Shown: piece by piece, positions 17,570 through 24,799 of the stretch
How the letters are laid out: every line of letters begins with the position of its first letter
How positions within the stretch are numbered: position 1 is the stretch's first letter
Assembly: GCA_945788575.1 (NCBI GenBank)
Contig: CALZMR010000012.1
Span: 1 to 35,972 of the forward strand
DNA: 35,972 bases
Reading direction: 5' to 3'
Source of the DNA: an uncultured Woeseiaceae bacterium
GTDB taxonomy: Bacteria; Pseudomonadota; Gammaproteobacteria; Steroidobacterales; Woeseiaceae
Made by a program: the position numbers and the translations under genes
The notes under the pieces: model-generated
Databases searched by the model: none
What the model was told of the DNA's origin: nothing
The model's input: the letters and a program-made list of their open reading frames with translations, nothing else

Positions 17570-18130
17570 ATGGTCGCGAATCTCGACATGCAGAGCGATA
17601 TCGACCTCGTCGATATCTGCAATACCGGCGATGCCCGGTCGGCGGAGGCGGCGTTCGGCGCGCTCTACGCCCGGCACAAGGATTTCGTGGTGAGAGTGGC
17701 GCTCGGTACCGTCGGTGACAACGCCATCGCGCTCGACACGCTGCAGGAAACCTTCACGTGGCTGCTCAAGCAGTTTCCGCCGGCCGGGAAAGGGCTGACG
17801 CTCACAGCCAAGCTGACCACTTTGCTGTACCCGGTAGCCCGCAATTTCGCCATCAGCGAATGGCGCCGAGGCAAGGCACTTGCGGCCGACGCCGATCCCG
17901 AAAACCTCGAAGCCCCCGGCGTAGACACGGCCAACGACGTGCAGCGCGTACTGCGGGAACTTCCGGTCGATCGCCGTGAGGCGGCGATACTGCGCTTCGT
18001 GCACGGGATGTCGCTCAACGAGATCGCGGAGGCGCTGGACGTGCCTCCGGGAACGGTCAAGTCGCGCCTGCATGCAGCCGTCACCCAACTCCGCAACTCG
18101 CCGAAATTAAAGGCGTTTTTCGAAAAATGA
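17570..18130 (+). CDS. ECF-type sigma-70 family RNA polymerase sigma factor
   Basis: About 186 residues. The region-2 part reads FGALYARHKDFVVRVAL...ALDTLQETFTWLL. The region-4 helix-turn-helix is well preserved: LPVDRREAAILRFVHGMSLNEIAEAL followed by VPPGTVKSRLHAAVTQLR. The order and length are those of group 4 (ECF) sigma factors. The ATG at 17570 is chosen; another in-frame ATG at 17588 is equally possible, and neither has a strong ribosome binding site. It begins a five-gene plus-strand cluster of membrane, secreted and lipoprotein genes and is probably their regulator. It is divergent from the transporter gene, with a 64-bp gap. Confidence 0.9.
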   Translation: MVANLDMQSDIDLVDICNTGDARSAEAAFGALYARHKDFVVRVALGTVGDNAIALDTLQETFTWLLKQFPPAGKGLTLTAKLTTLLYPVARNFAISEWRRGKALAADADPENLEAPGVDTANDVQRVLRELPVDRREAAILRFVHGMSLNEIAEALDVPPGTVKSRLHAAVTQLRNSPKLKAFFEK

Positions 18131-18155
18131 ACCTTTTTGGCGGCTGCCACGCTAT

Positions 18156-18554
18156 ATGCACATGGAGCCGCCGATCAACAGTGACGAGTTACCCGAGCTG
18201 CCCGACGAACTCGTCGAAGCTTTGCGGGAAGAAGACCTCACCCTGATCACGTCACGGGTCGATCGAAAGATCGCCGCGCGTGCGCGCCGGACGTTCAAGT
18301 CCCGAAAAGCAGCCAGACCGGTTCGCAAGCATCGGATAACCCGCTGGGCGGCGATTGCCGCGAGCGTCGTTGCGGCGGTCATCGTAATCGGCGACATGCG
18401 CAGTCCGCGTACGCTATACGCCGATCACGATCGCTCCGGACAGATCGACATCGCTGACGTGTTCACTGTCGCACGCGACGACGACGCGTACAGCCAGGAC
18501 GATCTCGACGCCTTCGCGATGCGGATCGTGTCGTTGAACGAGGACGCGTCGTGA
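18156..18554 (+). CDS. One-TM protein with dockerin-like EF-hand, possible anti-sigma
   Basis: A 132-residue protein directly after the sigma gene (25-bp gap). Residues 1-62 are a charged, probably cytoplasmic domain (ELPELPDELVEAL, then a basic stretch). Residues 63-79 form one membrane span (WAAIAASVVAAVIVIG). The outside tail holds a calcium-loop pattern D90-x-D92-x-S94-G-x-I97-D98-x-x-D101, like half of a type I dockerin or an EF-hand. The position and topology are those of an anti-sigma factor, but the zinc-type HxxxCxxC motif is absent. Sigma binding is inferred only from position. An ATG two codons in is also possible. The stop overlaps the next gene's GTG by four bases. Confidence 0.72.
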   Translation: MHMEPPINSDELPELPDELVEALREEDLTLITSRVDRKIAARARRTFKSRKAARPVRKHRITRWAAIAASVVAAVIVIGDMRSPRTLYADHDRSGQIDIADVFTVARDDDAYSQDDLDAFAMRIVSLNEDAS

Positions 18555-18991
18555 AGCGGCTCGCCGTTCTAATGTTGTTACTGGTCGCCGGTGCCAATGC
18601 CGCACCGCGCTTCCAGGCACTGGAGATCTGGATCGAGACGGACCAGCCGGTCGCCGCGTGGCAGTTCGAAATCCGGGACGCGAACGGATTCACGACGATT
18701 GTCGGCGTCGAGAACGGCGACAGCGACGCCTTCGGCGACGCACCCTACTACGACCGCGATGCAGTAGACGGCGGCAACGCCGAGCGCATCGTCGTCGCGG
18801 ACTACACGCTTGCCGACGATCTGCCGAGCGGCCACTTCCGGCTGGCTACCGTGCACGTGATGGTGGACGGCGGCGAACCCGAATTCGAACTTACACTCGT
18901 TACAGTAACTGACGGCGATGGCCGGCGCATCGATGCTTCGATCAGCGTACGCGAAGCCGGCATGCAGGATCACAATGGGAGGCAACCATGA
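18551..18991 (+). CDS. Small secreted protein, cohesin-like pattern
   Basis: A 146-residue protein with a GTG start (GTGA overlap) and a clear signal peptide (MKRLAVLMLLLVAGANAA). The mature part is beta-rich and contains no cysteine. The run VAAWQFEIRD (34-43), IVGVENGDSDAF (50-61), then APYYD and GHFRLATVHVMVDGGEPEF (94-112) recalls the alternation in cohesin/CBM-like jelly-roll domains, where a strand pair is followed by an 'L-x-T-V-x-x' strand. This similarity is from reading the pattern and is not proven. The neighbour upstream has a dockerin-like calcium loop on the outside of the membrane, so a contact between the two is an attractive guess. The stop overlaps the next ATG (ATGA). Confidence 0.7.
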   Translation: MKRLAVLMLLLVAGANAAPRFQALEIWIETDQPVAAWQFEIRDANGFTTIVGVENGDSDAFGDAPYYDRDAVDGGNAERIVVADYTLADDLPSGHFRLATVHVMVDGGEPEFELTLVTVTDGDGRRIDASISVREAGMQDHNGRQP

Positions 18992-21171
18992 AGAATCTGA
19001 TGGTGCTCGTGAAGGTAATTATTCTGGCCCTTGGTACGGCGCTGCTGGTGTTCGGCTGCTCGACCATGGAAAGCGCATCGGTACCCGAACCAACGGCATC
19101 AGACGGGTCCGGAGAGCTCGAGGAGATCATGGTCACGGGTAGTCGCATCATAAACGGGGCCGCCTCGTCCAACGCACCGGTGGTAGTCAACGTGGATGGT
19201 GGCGTCGCCCCGGGGCGTTGGCAGGGCTTAGCAGGAGTCGCGCAGGCATTGCCGAATCTCACCGATCCCAGTGAGGAGATCTGGGTCATCGCGCGCTACG
19301 ACGCCGAGACCCCGGCAAGCCAGCAGGACGACGAGGCCGGCACCGGCGCGCTGGTCGGATACCTGCCGGTGCAGCCCGATGAAGCCGAGATTCGCGTGCC
19401 GATGCCGCTGACGCACACGTCCGTGACGGCCAACATCGATGGCTACGTCTCGTCAGTCAATGTACGGCAGACCTTCGAGAATCCGTTCAATGAGAAGATC
19501 GAAGCCGTCTATATGTTTCCGCTGCCGGAGAAATCGGCCGTCAGCGAATTCCTGATGATCATCGGCGACCGCCGCATACGGGGCATCCTCCGTGAGAAGG
19601 AAGAAGCCGAAGAGATTTACGCGGAAGCGCGTCGCCAGGGCTATCAGGCCAGCCTGCTCGTGCAACATCGGCCGAACGTTTTCGAACAGCGTGTCGCGAA
19701 CATCGAGCCCGGCAACGCCATCGATGTCGACATCCGCTATTTCCACACACTCGCTTACCAAGACGGCTGGTATTCGTTCGTCTTCCCGACCGTCGTGGGA
19801 CCCAGATTCAACCCGCCGGGTTCGAGCGACCCGATCGAGGCCGTTGGCCGCGGCCAGCCGACACCCGATACCGCGGTCACCTACCTTCGCCCCAACGAGC
19901 GCTCGGGCCATGACATCTCGATCAGCGTCGACCTCGATGCGGGCGTCGAGATCGAGGACCTGCGCTCGACGCATCAGATCGTGACGTCGGCGACGAGGCC
20001 GGATTCCGTGCAGGTGTCGCTGGCATCGCAAGCAAGCATTCCCAATCGCGACTTCATCCTCGAATTTCGCGTGGCCGGCGAGCAGATTCGTTCGAACGTG
20101 CTGACTCACCGCGATCCGCAGTCGGGCGAGGGTTACTTCACGATGATGCTGTATCCACCGCAGGTGCCGGACAACCTGCCCAGACGCGCGATGGAGATGG
20201 TCTTCGTGCTCGACTGCTCCGGATCGATGAGCGGCCAGCCGCTCGACCAGGCGAAGGACGCGGTTGCCGCAGCCTTGTCTCACCTGCAGCCGCAGGACAC
20301 GTTCCAGATCATCCGCTTTTCCGAGAACGCCAGCCGGCTCGGCACGAGGCCGCTGCGCGCGACACCCGCGAACCTCGCGACGGCGCGCCGCTATCTCGCC
20401 AGCCTGAACAGCACCGGCGGCACGATGATGATCGAGGGCATCAAAGCGGCGCTCGACTTCCCGGACGATCCCGCTCGGCTCAGATTCGTCTCGTTCATGA
20501 CAGACGGCTACATCGGTAACGAGCGCGAGATTCTCGGCGCGGTGCACGAGCGGATCGGCTCGTCGCGCATCTTCAGCTTCGGCGTCGGTTCCTCCGTGAA
20601 CCGTTACCTGCTCGAGCGCATGGCGCAGGAAGGCCGTGGCGCCGTTGCGTGGCTGGGCCCGCAGGATTCTGGCAGCGACATCATGTCTTCGTTTTTCGCT
20701 CGCATCAGCCAGCCCGCCATGACCGACCTAAGCATCGACTGGGGCGGCATGCGGGTATCGGACGTCTACCCGTCGCGGCTGCCGGACCTGTTCGTCGGCC
20801 GCCCGATCGTCCTCACCGGCAGGTTCGACGGGCCGCTGTCCACGATCACGGTCACCGGCCTTGCGGGAGGGGAGACCGAGCAGTACGTCGTCCGGCCGTC
20901 GGCAGAGGACACGAATCCGAACCTCGGCAAGATCTGGGCGCGGCTTCGCATCGCGGACCTCTCGAATCGGCAGAACTGGCAGCAGGATCCGTACGGTGAA
21001 CTCGAGACGGCGATCCTTCAGACCGCGCTGCAACACCAGCTCGTCTCCGACTACACGGCCTTTGTCGCCGTGGACGCGAGCCACGTGACGGCCGGCGACC
21101 ACGGCACCACGGTCGAGCAGGCCGTGCCGGTTCCTGACGGAGTGCGTTACGAGACCACGGTTCAAGACTAG
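18988..21171 (+). CDS. VIT-vWA domain lipoprotein with TonB-box-like motif
   Basis: A 727-residue lipoprotein: the signal sequence ends in the lipobox VFG-C24. Residues 43-54 (ELEEIMVTGSRI) match the TonB-box/plug-entry motif of TonB-dependent receptors, though no receptor barrel follows. A VIT domain spans about 136-265 (NVRQTFENPFNEKIEAVYMF, EEAEEIYAEARRQG, FEQRVANIEPG). A vWA domain spans about 400-570, with an intact MIDAS start D409-C-S411-G-S413 and the later Asp in SFMTDGYIG. The C-terminal region (570-727) is of the kind found after vWA in such proteins. The fold resembles inter-alpha-trypsin-inhibitor heavy chains. The role is probably metal-dependent protein binding in the periplasm or at the outer membrane. 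It is the main cargo of the sigma cluster. Confidence 0.93.
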   Translation: MKNLMVLVKVIILALGTALLVFGCSTMESASVPEPTASDGSGELEEIMVTGSRIINGAASSNAPVVVNVDGGVAPGRWQGLAGVAQALPNLTDPSEEIWVIARYDAETPASQQDDEAGTGALVGYLPVQPDEAEIRVPMPLTHTSVTANIDGYVSSVNVRQTFENPFNEKIEAVYMFPLPEKSAVSEFLMIIGDRRIRGILREKEEAEEIYAEARRQGYQASLLVQHRPNVFEQRVANIEPGNAIDVDIRYFHTLAYQDGWYSFVFPTVVGPRFNPPGSSDPIEAVGRGQPTPDTAVTYLRPNERSGHDISISVDLDAGVEIEDLRSTHQIVTSATRPDSVQVSLASQASIPNRDFILEFRVAGEQIRSNVLTHRDPQSGEGYFTMMLYPPQVPDNLPRRAMEMVFVLDCSGSMSGQPLDQAKDAVAAALSHLQPQDTFQIIRFSENASRLGTRPLRATPANLATARRYLASLNSTGGTMMIEGIKAALDFPDDPARLRFVSFMTDGYIGNEREILGAVHERIGSSRIFSFGVGSSVNRYLLERMAQEGRGAVAWLGPQDSGSDIMSSFFARISQPAMTDLSIDWGGMRVSDVYPSRLPDLFVGRPIVLTGRFDGPLSTITVTGLAGGETEQYVVRPSAEDTNPNLGKIWARLRIADLSNRQNWQQDPYGELETAILQTALQHQLVSDYTAFVAVDASHVTAGDHGTTVEQAVPVPDGVRYETTVQD

Positions 21172-21184
21172 TCGGGAGCTGATC

Positions 21185-21961
21185 ATGGATAGAAGACTAC
21201 TGATGGTGCTGTTCGCACTCCTCGTCTCCGGCTGCGCCACCTATGTCACACCCGGCGGTGGCGTATCGATGGCCGGCATCGACGACGCCACGATCGAGGA
21301 AGCCTATTCGCGGCAACCGGCCAGCGCATTTCCGGCGAATATCGCGATGATCCGCGTGCAGCATGCCGGGTATCGGACAAGAACGGCACACGGCTACCAC
21401 ATCGGCACGTGGTCGGTCGTCACGACGCGCGACATCGAGTCCGAGGAGGCCATCGAGCGTATCGCCACGCTGCCACTGATCGACGGCGTAGCGCCGGTCG
21501 GCCGGCTGCTGCTGCCCCAGGACGCGCGTGGCATAAAGGATCTGCGCCGATCGGCCGCCCAACTCAGGGCCGATATGCTGCTGGTCTACTCCGTCGACAC
21601 TCAGTACACGGTCGAGGGCCAGACTTTCGGGCCATTCACGGCGATCTCGCTGGGCATGCTGCCCAACCGGACGGCGCACGTGACGTCCACCGTTGCCGGC
21701 CTTCTCGTCGATGACCGGACAGGATTCATCTACGGTTCGAGCGAATCGACGGCGACGGAGAGACCGCGCTCGGGCGCGTGGACGACCGCTGCCGCAGCCG
21801 ACGAGGCCCGGCTCAGGTCTGAACGGCAGGCGTTCGAGGATTTCGTGGACGAGTTCGCGCTGCTCTGGAGCGGCGTAGCGGCCGCTCACGCCGGCCGGCC
21901 CGCGGGTATCCCGGAGGTGCGAGATGACCCGGATAGCTGGCACTACTACCGCCGAGATTAG
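21185..21961 (+). CDS. Lipoprotein of unknown function
   Basis: A 258-residue lipoprotein: MDRRLLMVLFALLVSG-C17 is a textbook lipobox. The mature part has IAMIRVQHAGY, LRADMLLVYSVDTQYTVEG and ATERPRSGAWTTAAAADEARLRSE, with alternating strands and one long C-terminal helix. I do not recognise a named family. The middle (a promised value compared and stored, with strands around LLVYS) recalls small periplasmic stress lipoproteins, but this is not enough for a call. It starts 13 bases after the VIT-vWA gene, so it belongs to the same operon and is its last member before the repeat-rich intergenic stretch. Confidence 0.78.
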   Translation: MDRRLLMVLFALLVSGCATYVTPGGGVSMAGIDDATIEEAYSRQPASAFPANIAMIRVQHAGYRTRTAHGYHIGTWSVVTTRDIESEEAIERIATLPLIDGVAPVGRLLLPQDARGIKDLRRSAAQLRADMLLVYSVDTQYTVEGQTFGPFTAISLGMLPNRTAHVTSTVAGLLVDDRTGFIYGSSESTATERPRSGAWTTAAAADEARLRSERQAFEDFVDEFALLWSGVAAAHAGRPAGIPEVRDDPDSWHYYRRD

Positions 21962-21969
21962 CCGCCTGA

Positions 21970-21999
21970 GCGACCGATAGCGCCGCCGGCGGCAAAACG
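21970..21999 (+). repeat. 30-bp direct repeat, copy 1
   Basis: A 30-bp sequence (beginning GCGACCGATAGCGCCGCCGG) that recurs at 22141-22170 with one mismatch (G to A at the eleventh base). It lies nine bases after the lipoprotein stop. It contains the small palindrome GCCGCCGGCGGC, and its second half is complementary to the inner end of the left inverted-repeat arm at 22088-22103. Confidence 0.85.
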
Positions 22000-22048
22000 C
22001 CTCCCCCAAAGAGCATTCGGCGAGGAATGATGCAACAAGCAGATTCCA

Positions 22049-22209
22049 GGAGTCTGGCGGGGTGGTCGGGATGCCTCCTGCCGACGGCCGTTTTGTCGCC
22101 GGCAAGGCCAGAGGGAGCGCCGCGTAGCACCGCTACGCAAGCGACCGATAACGCCGCCGGCGGCAAAACGGACCCGGCAGGAGGTATTCCGGCCGCCCCG
22201 CCAGACTCC
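22049..22209. repeat. Large imperfect inverted repeat, MITE-like or structured RNA
   Basis: Arms 22049-22103 and 22156-22209 pair over about 54 bases with a few mismatches and one indel. The outer 14 bases, GGAGTCTGGCGGGG and CCCCGCCAGACTCC, are perfect. The centre holds a second hairpin, GCGTAGC-ACC-GCTACGC (22122-22138). No target-site duplication is obvious. It could be a miniature inverted-repeat element, a REP-like unit, or the structured 3' end of the sigma-cluster transcript. The 347-bp gap 21962-22308 shows no gene, and this element fills its centre. Confidence 0.8.
22141..22170 (+). repeat. 30-bp direct repeat, copy 2
   Basis: The second copy of the 30-bp unit at 21970-21999, with 29 of 30 bases identical. 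This copy forms the inner part of the right arm of the large inverted repeat, so the same unit takes part in both direct and inverted repetition. Confidence 0.85.
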
Positions 22210-22308
22210 AAGTTATTGTCAAATATTTGAACCAGTCGAACCTTATACGGTAGCGAACCCGCCTAAAATCGGGGTTTGCAGAGCCTCGACGAGCGAGGGC
22301 AGGGGTCG

Positions 22309-23274
22309 ATGGGCAAATTCATCATTGGACTGGTAGTGGCTGGCGTCGTCGGTTTCTTCGGCACGAAGTGGAAGCTGGAAAGTGACGTCGAAGCCGCCGT
22401 GGACATGATGGTCATGATGTCCTCGCCATATGCGGATATCGAGTACAGCGGCGTCAGCACGACGCTGACCGGTGAACTGACGGTCGACGATATTCGGATA
22501 AACGTCCACGGCATTGGCGACGAAATCTATATCGGCCGTTTCGGCATCGACACGCCGAGCTTCCTGTCGCTGATGAAGCTCGGCGACATGCAGTCGTCGT
22601 GGGGCTCTGACGACGAGATCCTGCCGAAGTACTTTGGGATCATCATCGAGCACGTTCGCCTGCCCACCAATGGCGACCTTGCGCGCCAGGGCTATCGAGA
22701 GCGTCTCGAGGAACTCGGCATCGAAGGCGACGTCGATACGGCTGCCGCCTGTACCGGGCGCTACGGCTTCTCGCCAGACGCATTTACCGCGCTGGGCTAC
22801 CGCGAGTTCGACCTATCGATGTCCATGCGCTTCCGCGACCTCGGCAGCCGCTACTCGGTCGAGCTCGAGGGCGAGAATGCCGGGGCAATTTCGATCAGCG
22901 GCGAGCTGATTCTGGCCGGCAATATGGTGACCGAGCTTGCCAAGGGTCCCCGCTATCGGCCGCGCCTCGACGAGATGCGCATCGAATACAACGATATTTC
23001 CCACAACGCACGCGTCGTCGAATACTGCCGCCGCCTCGGCCTGAGTGATGAGGAAATCCTCGCCGCGCAGATGGACACCTTCAAGTTCATGGGTGCCGAG
23101 TTCGGGGTCGAATTCGACGAGTACGTCCTCGTACCGCTCGAGGAGTTTCTGACCGGCGGCTCGACGCTCATCATCACAGCCGACCCGAACGACCCGGTCG
23201 CGCTGTCGCAGATCACGCTGTACAAGCCGAGCGACGTGCCGGCGCTGCTGCAGCTCACGGCCGAGGCGCGATAG
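22309..23274 (+). CDS. Membrane-anchored protein of unknown function
   Basis: 321 residues from the ATG at 22309, which follows a GAGGGCAGGGG site; a TTG 11 codons upstream is less likely. The N-terminus ([17 protein letters not shown]) is an uncleaved anchor or signal. The rest is probably periplasmic: [24 protein letters not shown] is the sort of amphipathic strand pattern seen at the start of DUF945/AsmA-like periplasmic proteins. The central part repeats it ([33 protein letters not shown]). A pair of cysteines (ACTGRYG and EYCRRLG) may be disulphide-bonded. I cannot name the family. It is 68 bp upstream of the aldolase but functionally unrelated to it as far as I can see. Confidence 0.75.
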   Translation: MGKFIIGLVVAGVVGFFGTKWKLESDVEAAVDMMVMMSSPYADIEYSGVSTTLTGELTVDDIRINVHGIGDEIYIGRFGIDTPSFLSLMKLGDMQSSWGSDDEILPKYFGIIIEHVRLPTNGDLARQGYRERLEELGIEGDVDTAAACTGRYGFSPDAFTALGYREFDLSMSMRFRDLGSRYSVELEGENAGAISISGELILAGNMVTELAKGPRYRPRLDEMRIEYNDISHNARVVEYCRRLGLSDEEILAAQMDTFKFMGAEFGVEFDEYVLVPLEEFLTGGSTLIITADPNDPVALSQITLYKPSDVPALLQLTAEAR

Positions 23275-23342
23275 ACCGAGCACACTTTCGTCCGCTTCCT
23301 GTACAATCCGCCACTTTCCCACCGGCGAGATACAGAGAAGAA

Positions 23343-24230
23343 ATGCATCAAAAGCAACTGGAGAAAGTCCGCAACGCACCCGGATTCATCGCCGCGCTCG
23401 ACCAGAGCGGCGGCAGTACGCCCAAGGCCCTTGGCCTTTACGGCGTCGGCGAGGACGCCTGGTCCTCCGAAGACGAGATGTTCGACGTCGTCCATCAGAT
23501 GCGCTCGCGCATCATCACGAGCCCGTCTTTCAACGGTAATCGGATTCTGGGCGCGATCCTGTTCGAGAACACCATGGACCGGCAGATCGAGGGCAAGTCG
23601 ACCGCGTCCTACCTTTGGGACGTCAAGAACGTGGTGCCGTTCCTCAAGGTCGACAAAGGCCTCGCAAACGAGGAGCACGGCGTTCAGCTCATGAAGCCGA
23701 TGCCGAACCTCGCCAAGCTATTGGGCAAGGCCAAGGTTGCTGGAATTTTCGGCACCAAGATGCGTTCGGTCATCAAGCACGCGAATCCGGCCGGCATCGA
23801 GGCCAACGTCATGCAGCAGTTCGAGATCGGCAAACAGATCTGCGCCGCTGGCTTCGTGCCGATCATCGAGCCGGAAGTCGACATCAACAGTCCGGACAAG
23901 GCCGAAGCCGAGGCCATCCTCCATACGCACCTCATGCAGCACCTGAACGATCTGAATGAGCATCAGCTGGTGATGCTCAAGCTGACGCTGCCGGAGAAGG
24001 ACAACCTGTACTCGGACTGCATTGCGCACAGCAACGTCGTTCGCGTCGTCGCACTATCCGGTGGTTATGCGCGTGAAGAAGCCAATGAGCGTCTGGCGAG
24101 ACAGAACGGCATGGTCGCGAGTTTTTCGCGGGCACTTTCGGAAGGCCTGACAGCGCAGCAGAGCAAAGAGGAATTCGACGCAATGCTGGATGCCTCGATT
24201 CAGGCCATCTTCGAGGCCTCCTCGACCTAG
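23343..24230 (+). CDS. fda: Fructose-bisphosphate aldolase class I
   Basis: A 295-residue class I (Schiff-base) fructose-1,6-bisphosphate aldolase of the short bacterial type known from staphylococci. It begins [23 protein letters not shown], the family N-terminus. The segments [17 protein letters not shown] and [20 protein letters not shown] follow, then [15 protein letters not shown], where the Schiff-base Lys is expected, and [18 protein letters not shown]. It reversibly splits fructose-1,6-bisphosphate into dihydroxyacetone phosphate and glyceraldehyde-3-phosphate in the cytoplasm. The length is that of the family. An RBS-like AGAAGAA lies before the ATG. No other glycolytic gene lies next to it, so it may be regulated independently. 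Confidence 0.95.
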   Translation: MHQKQLEKVRNAPGFIAALDQSGGSTPKALGLYGVGEDAWSSEDEMFDVVHQMRSRIITSPSFNGNRILGAILFENTMDRQIEGKSTASYLWDVKNVVPFLKVDKGLANEEHGVQLMKPMPNLAKLLGKAKVAGIFGTKMRSVIKHANPAGIEANVMQQFEIGKQICAAGFVPIIEPEVDINSPDKAEAEAILHTHLMQHLNDLNEHQLVMLKLTLPEKDNLYSDCIAHSNVVRVVALSGGYAREEANERLARQNGMVASFSRALSEGLTAQQSKEEFDAMLDASIQAIFEASST

Positions 24231-24261
24231 CGTTCTTATCGCGCCGGCTGGTGCGATAACG
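24231..24261 (+). terminator. Hairpin after the aldolase gene, weak terminator candidate
   Basis: Directly after the stop, CGTT(C)TTATCGC (24231-24242) pairs with GCGATAACG (24253-24261), leaving one bulged C and a 10-base loop. No T-run follows. A second perfect 8-bp hairpin, CGGCCCCC/GGGGGCCG (24279-24302), lies just inside the end of the convergent gene, and the two together may end both transcripts. Confidence 0.35.
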
Positions 24262-24264
24262 TTG

Positions 24265-24723
24265 CTAAGACCCGTCGTCGGCCCCCGTCTCCTCGGGGGC
24301 CGATGCACATTCGCAGCGCAGACGCCGTGAGCGCACGCGCATGACGTCGATGTTTGCCGCGAGATAGTAGTCCTTGCTCAGCGCTACCGGCTCGGAATCA
24401 CTGCGCTGCCACTCCTCCTCAAACTCGACCGCACGGACCTCATCGTCGCCGCCGCGGTAACGCACTTCGAGCGCGTACGTGCCGCTCGAGGCTGCGCAGG
24501 ATTCGTTGAAGAGCGTGGTGTTGACGTGGACGCTGTCGCCCTTCTGGTAATACTCGACGTCCAATCGCGCTTCGCAGGCGTTGGTCGAGAATTCGTGCTC
24601 GGCTTCGATCTGAATGCTTATCTCCGCCGACTGAGCGCGGATCCCGTCCTCTTCGTCGCCTTGCCCATCGGCGAACGCCGCGGCGGCGGCGAAGAAACTG
24701 ACGAATGCGAGAGTTCGCTTCAT
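24265..24723 (-). CDS. Small exported cysteine-containing protein, unknown function
   Basis: 152 residues from the ATG at 24723, with a signal peptide (MKRTLAFVSFFAAAAAFA) and a cut near residue 18. The frame extends upstream, but only this start gives a leader. The mature part is highly acidic (DGQGDEEDG; DDEVRAVEFEEEW) and has four cysteines: C50 (TNACEAR), C76 (NESCAAS) and C137/C139 (RLRCECAS), so disulphides are likely. The strands SIQIEAEHEF, ARLDVEYYQKGDSVHVNTTLF and GTYALEVRYRGGDDEV suggest an immunoglobulin-like fold. I do not recognise the family. It is transcribed away from the nucleotidase gene across a 76-bp shared region. Confidence 0.75.
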   Translation of the reverse strand: MKRTLAFVSFFAAAAAFADGQGDEEDGIRAQSAEISIQIEAEHEFSTNACEARLDVEYYQKGDSVHVNTTLFNESCAASSGTYALEVRYRGGDDEVRAVEFEEEWQRSDSEPVALSKDYYLAANIDVMRVRSRRLRCECASAPEETGADDGS

Positions 24724-24799
24724 AATCTGTGGCTCGTTGGAACTGTGGTAGCCCGAGTGTACCGCAGGCACGTCAGCCACCTGCCCGCAAAGGATGCAG

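Noticed and set aside
22216-22249. Promoter candidate TTGTCA ... TTATAC before the anchored protein gene
   Set aside because: The spacer is 21 bp, too long for a normal sigma70 promoter; other hexamer pairs nearby are worse.
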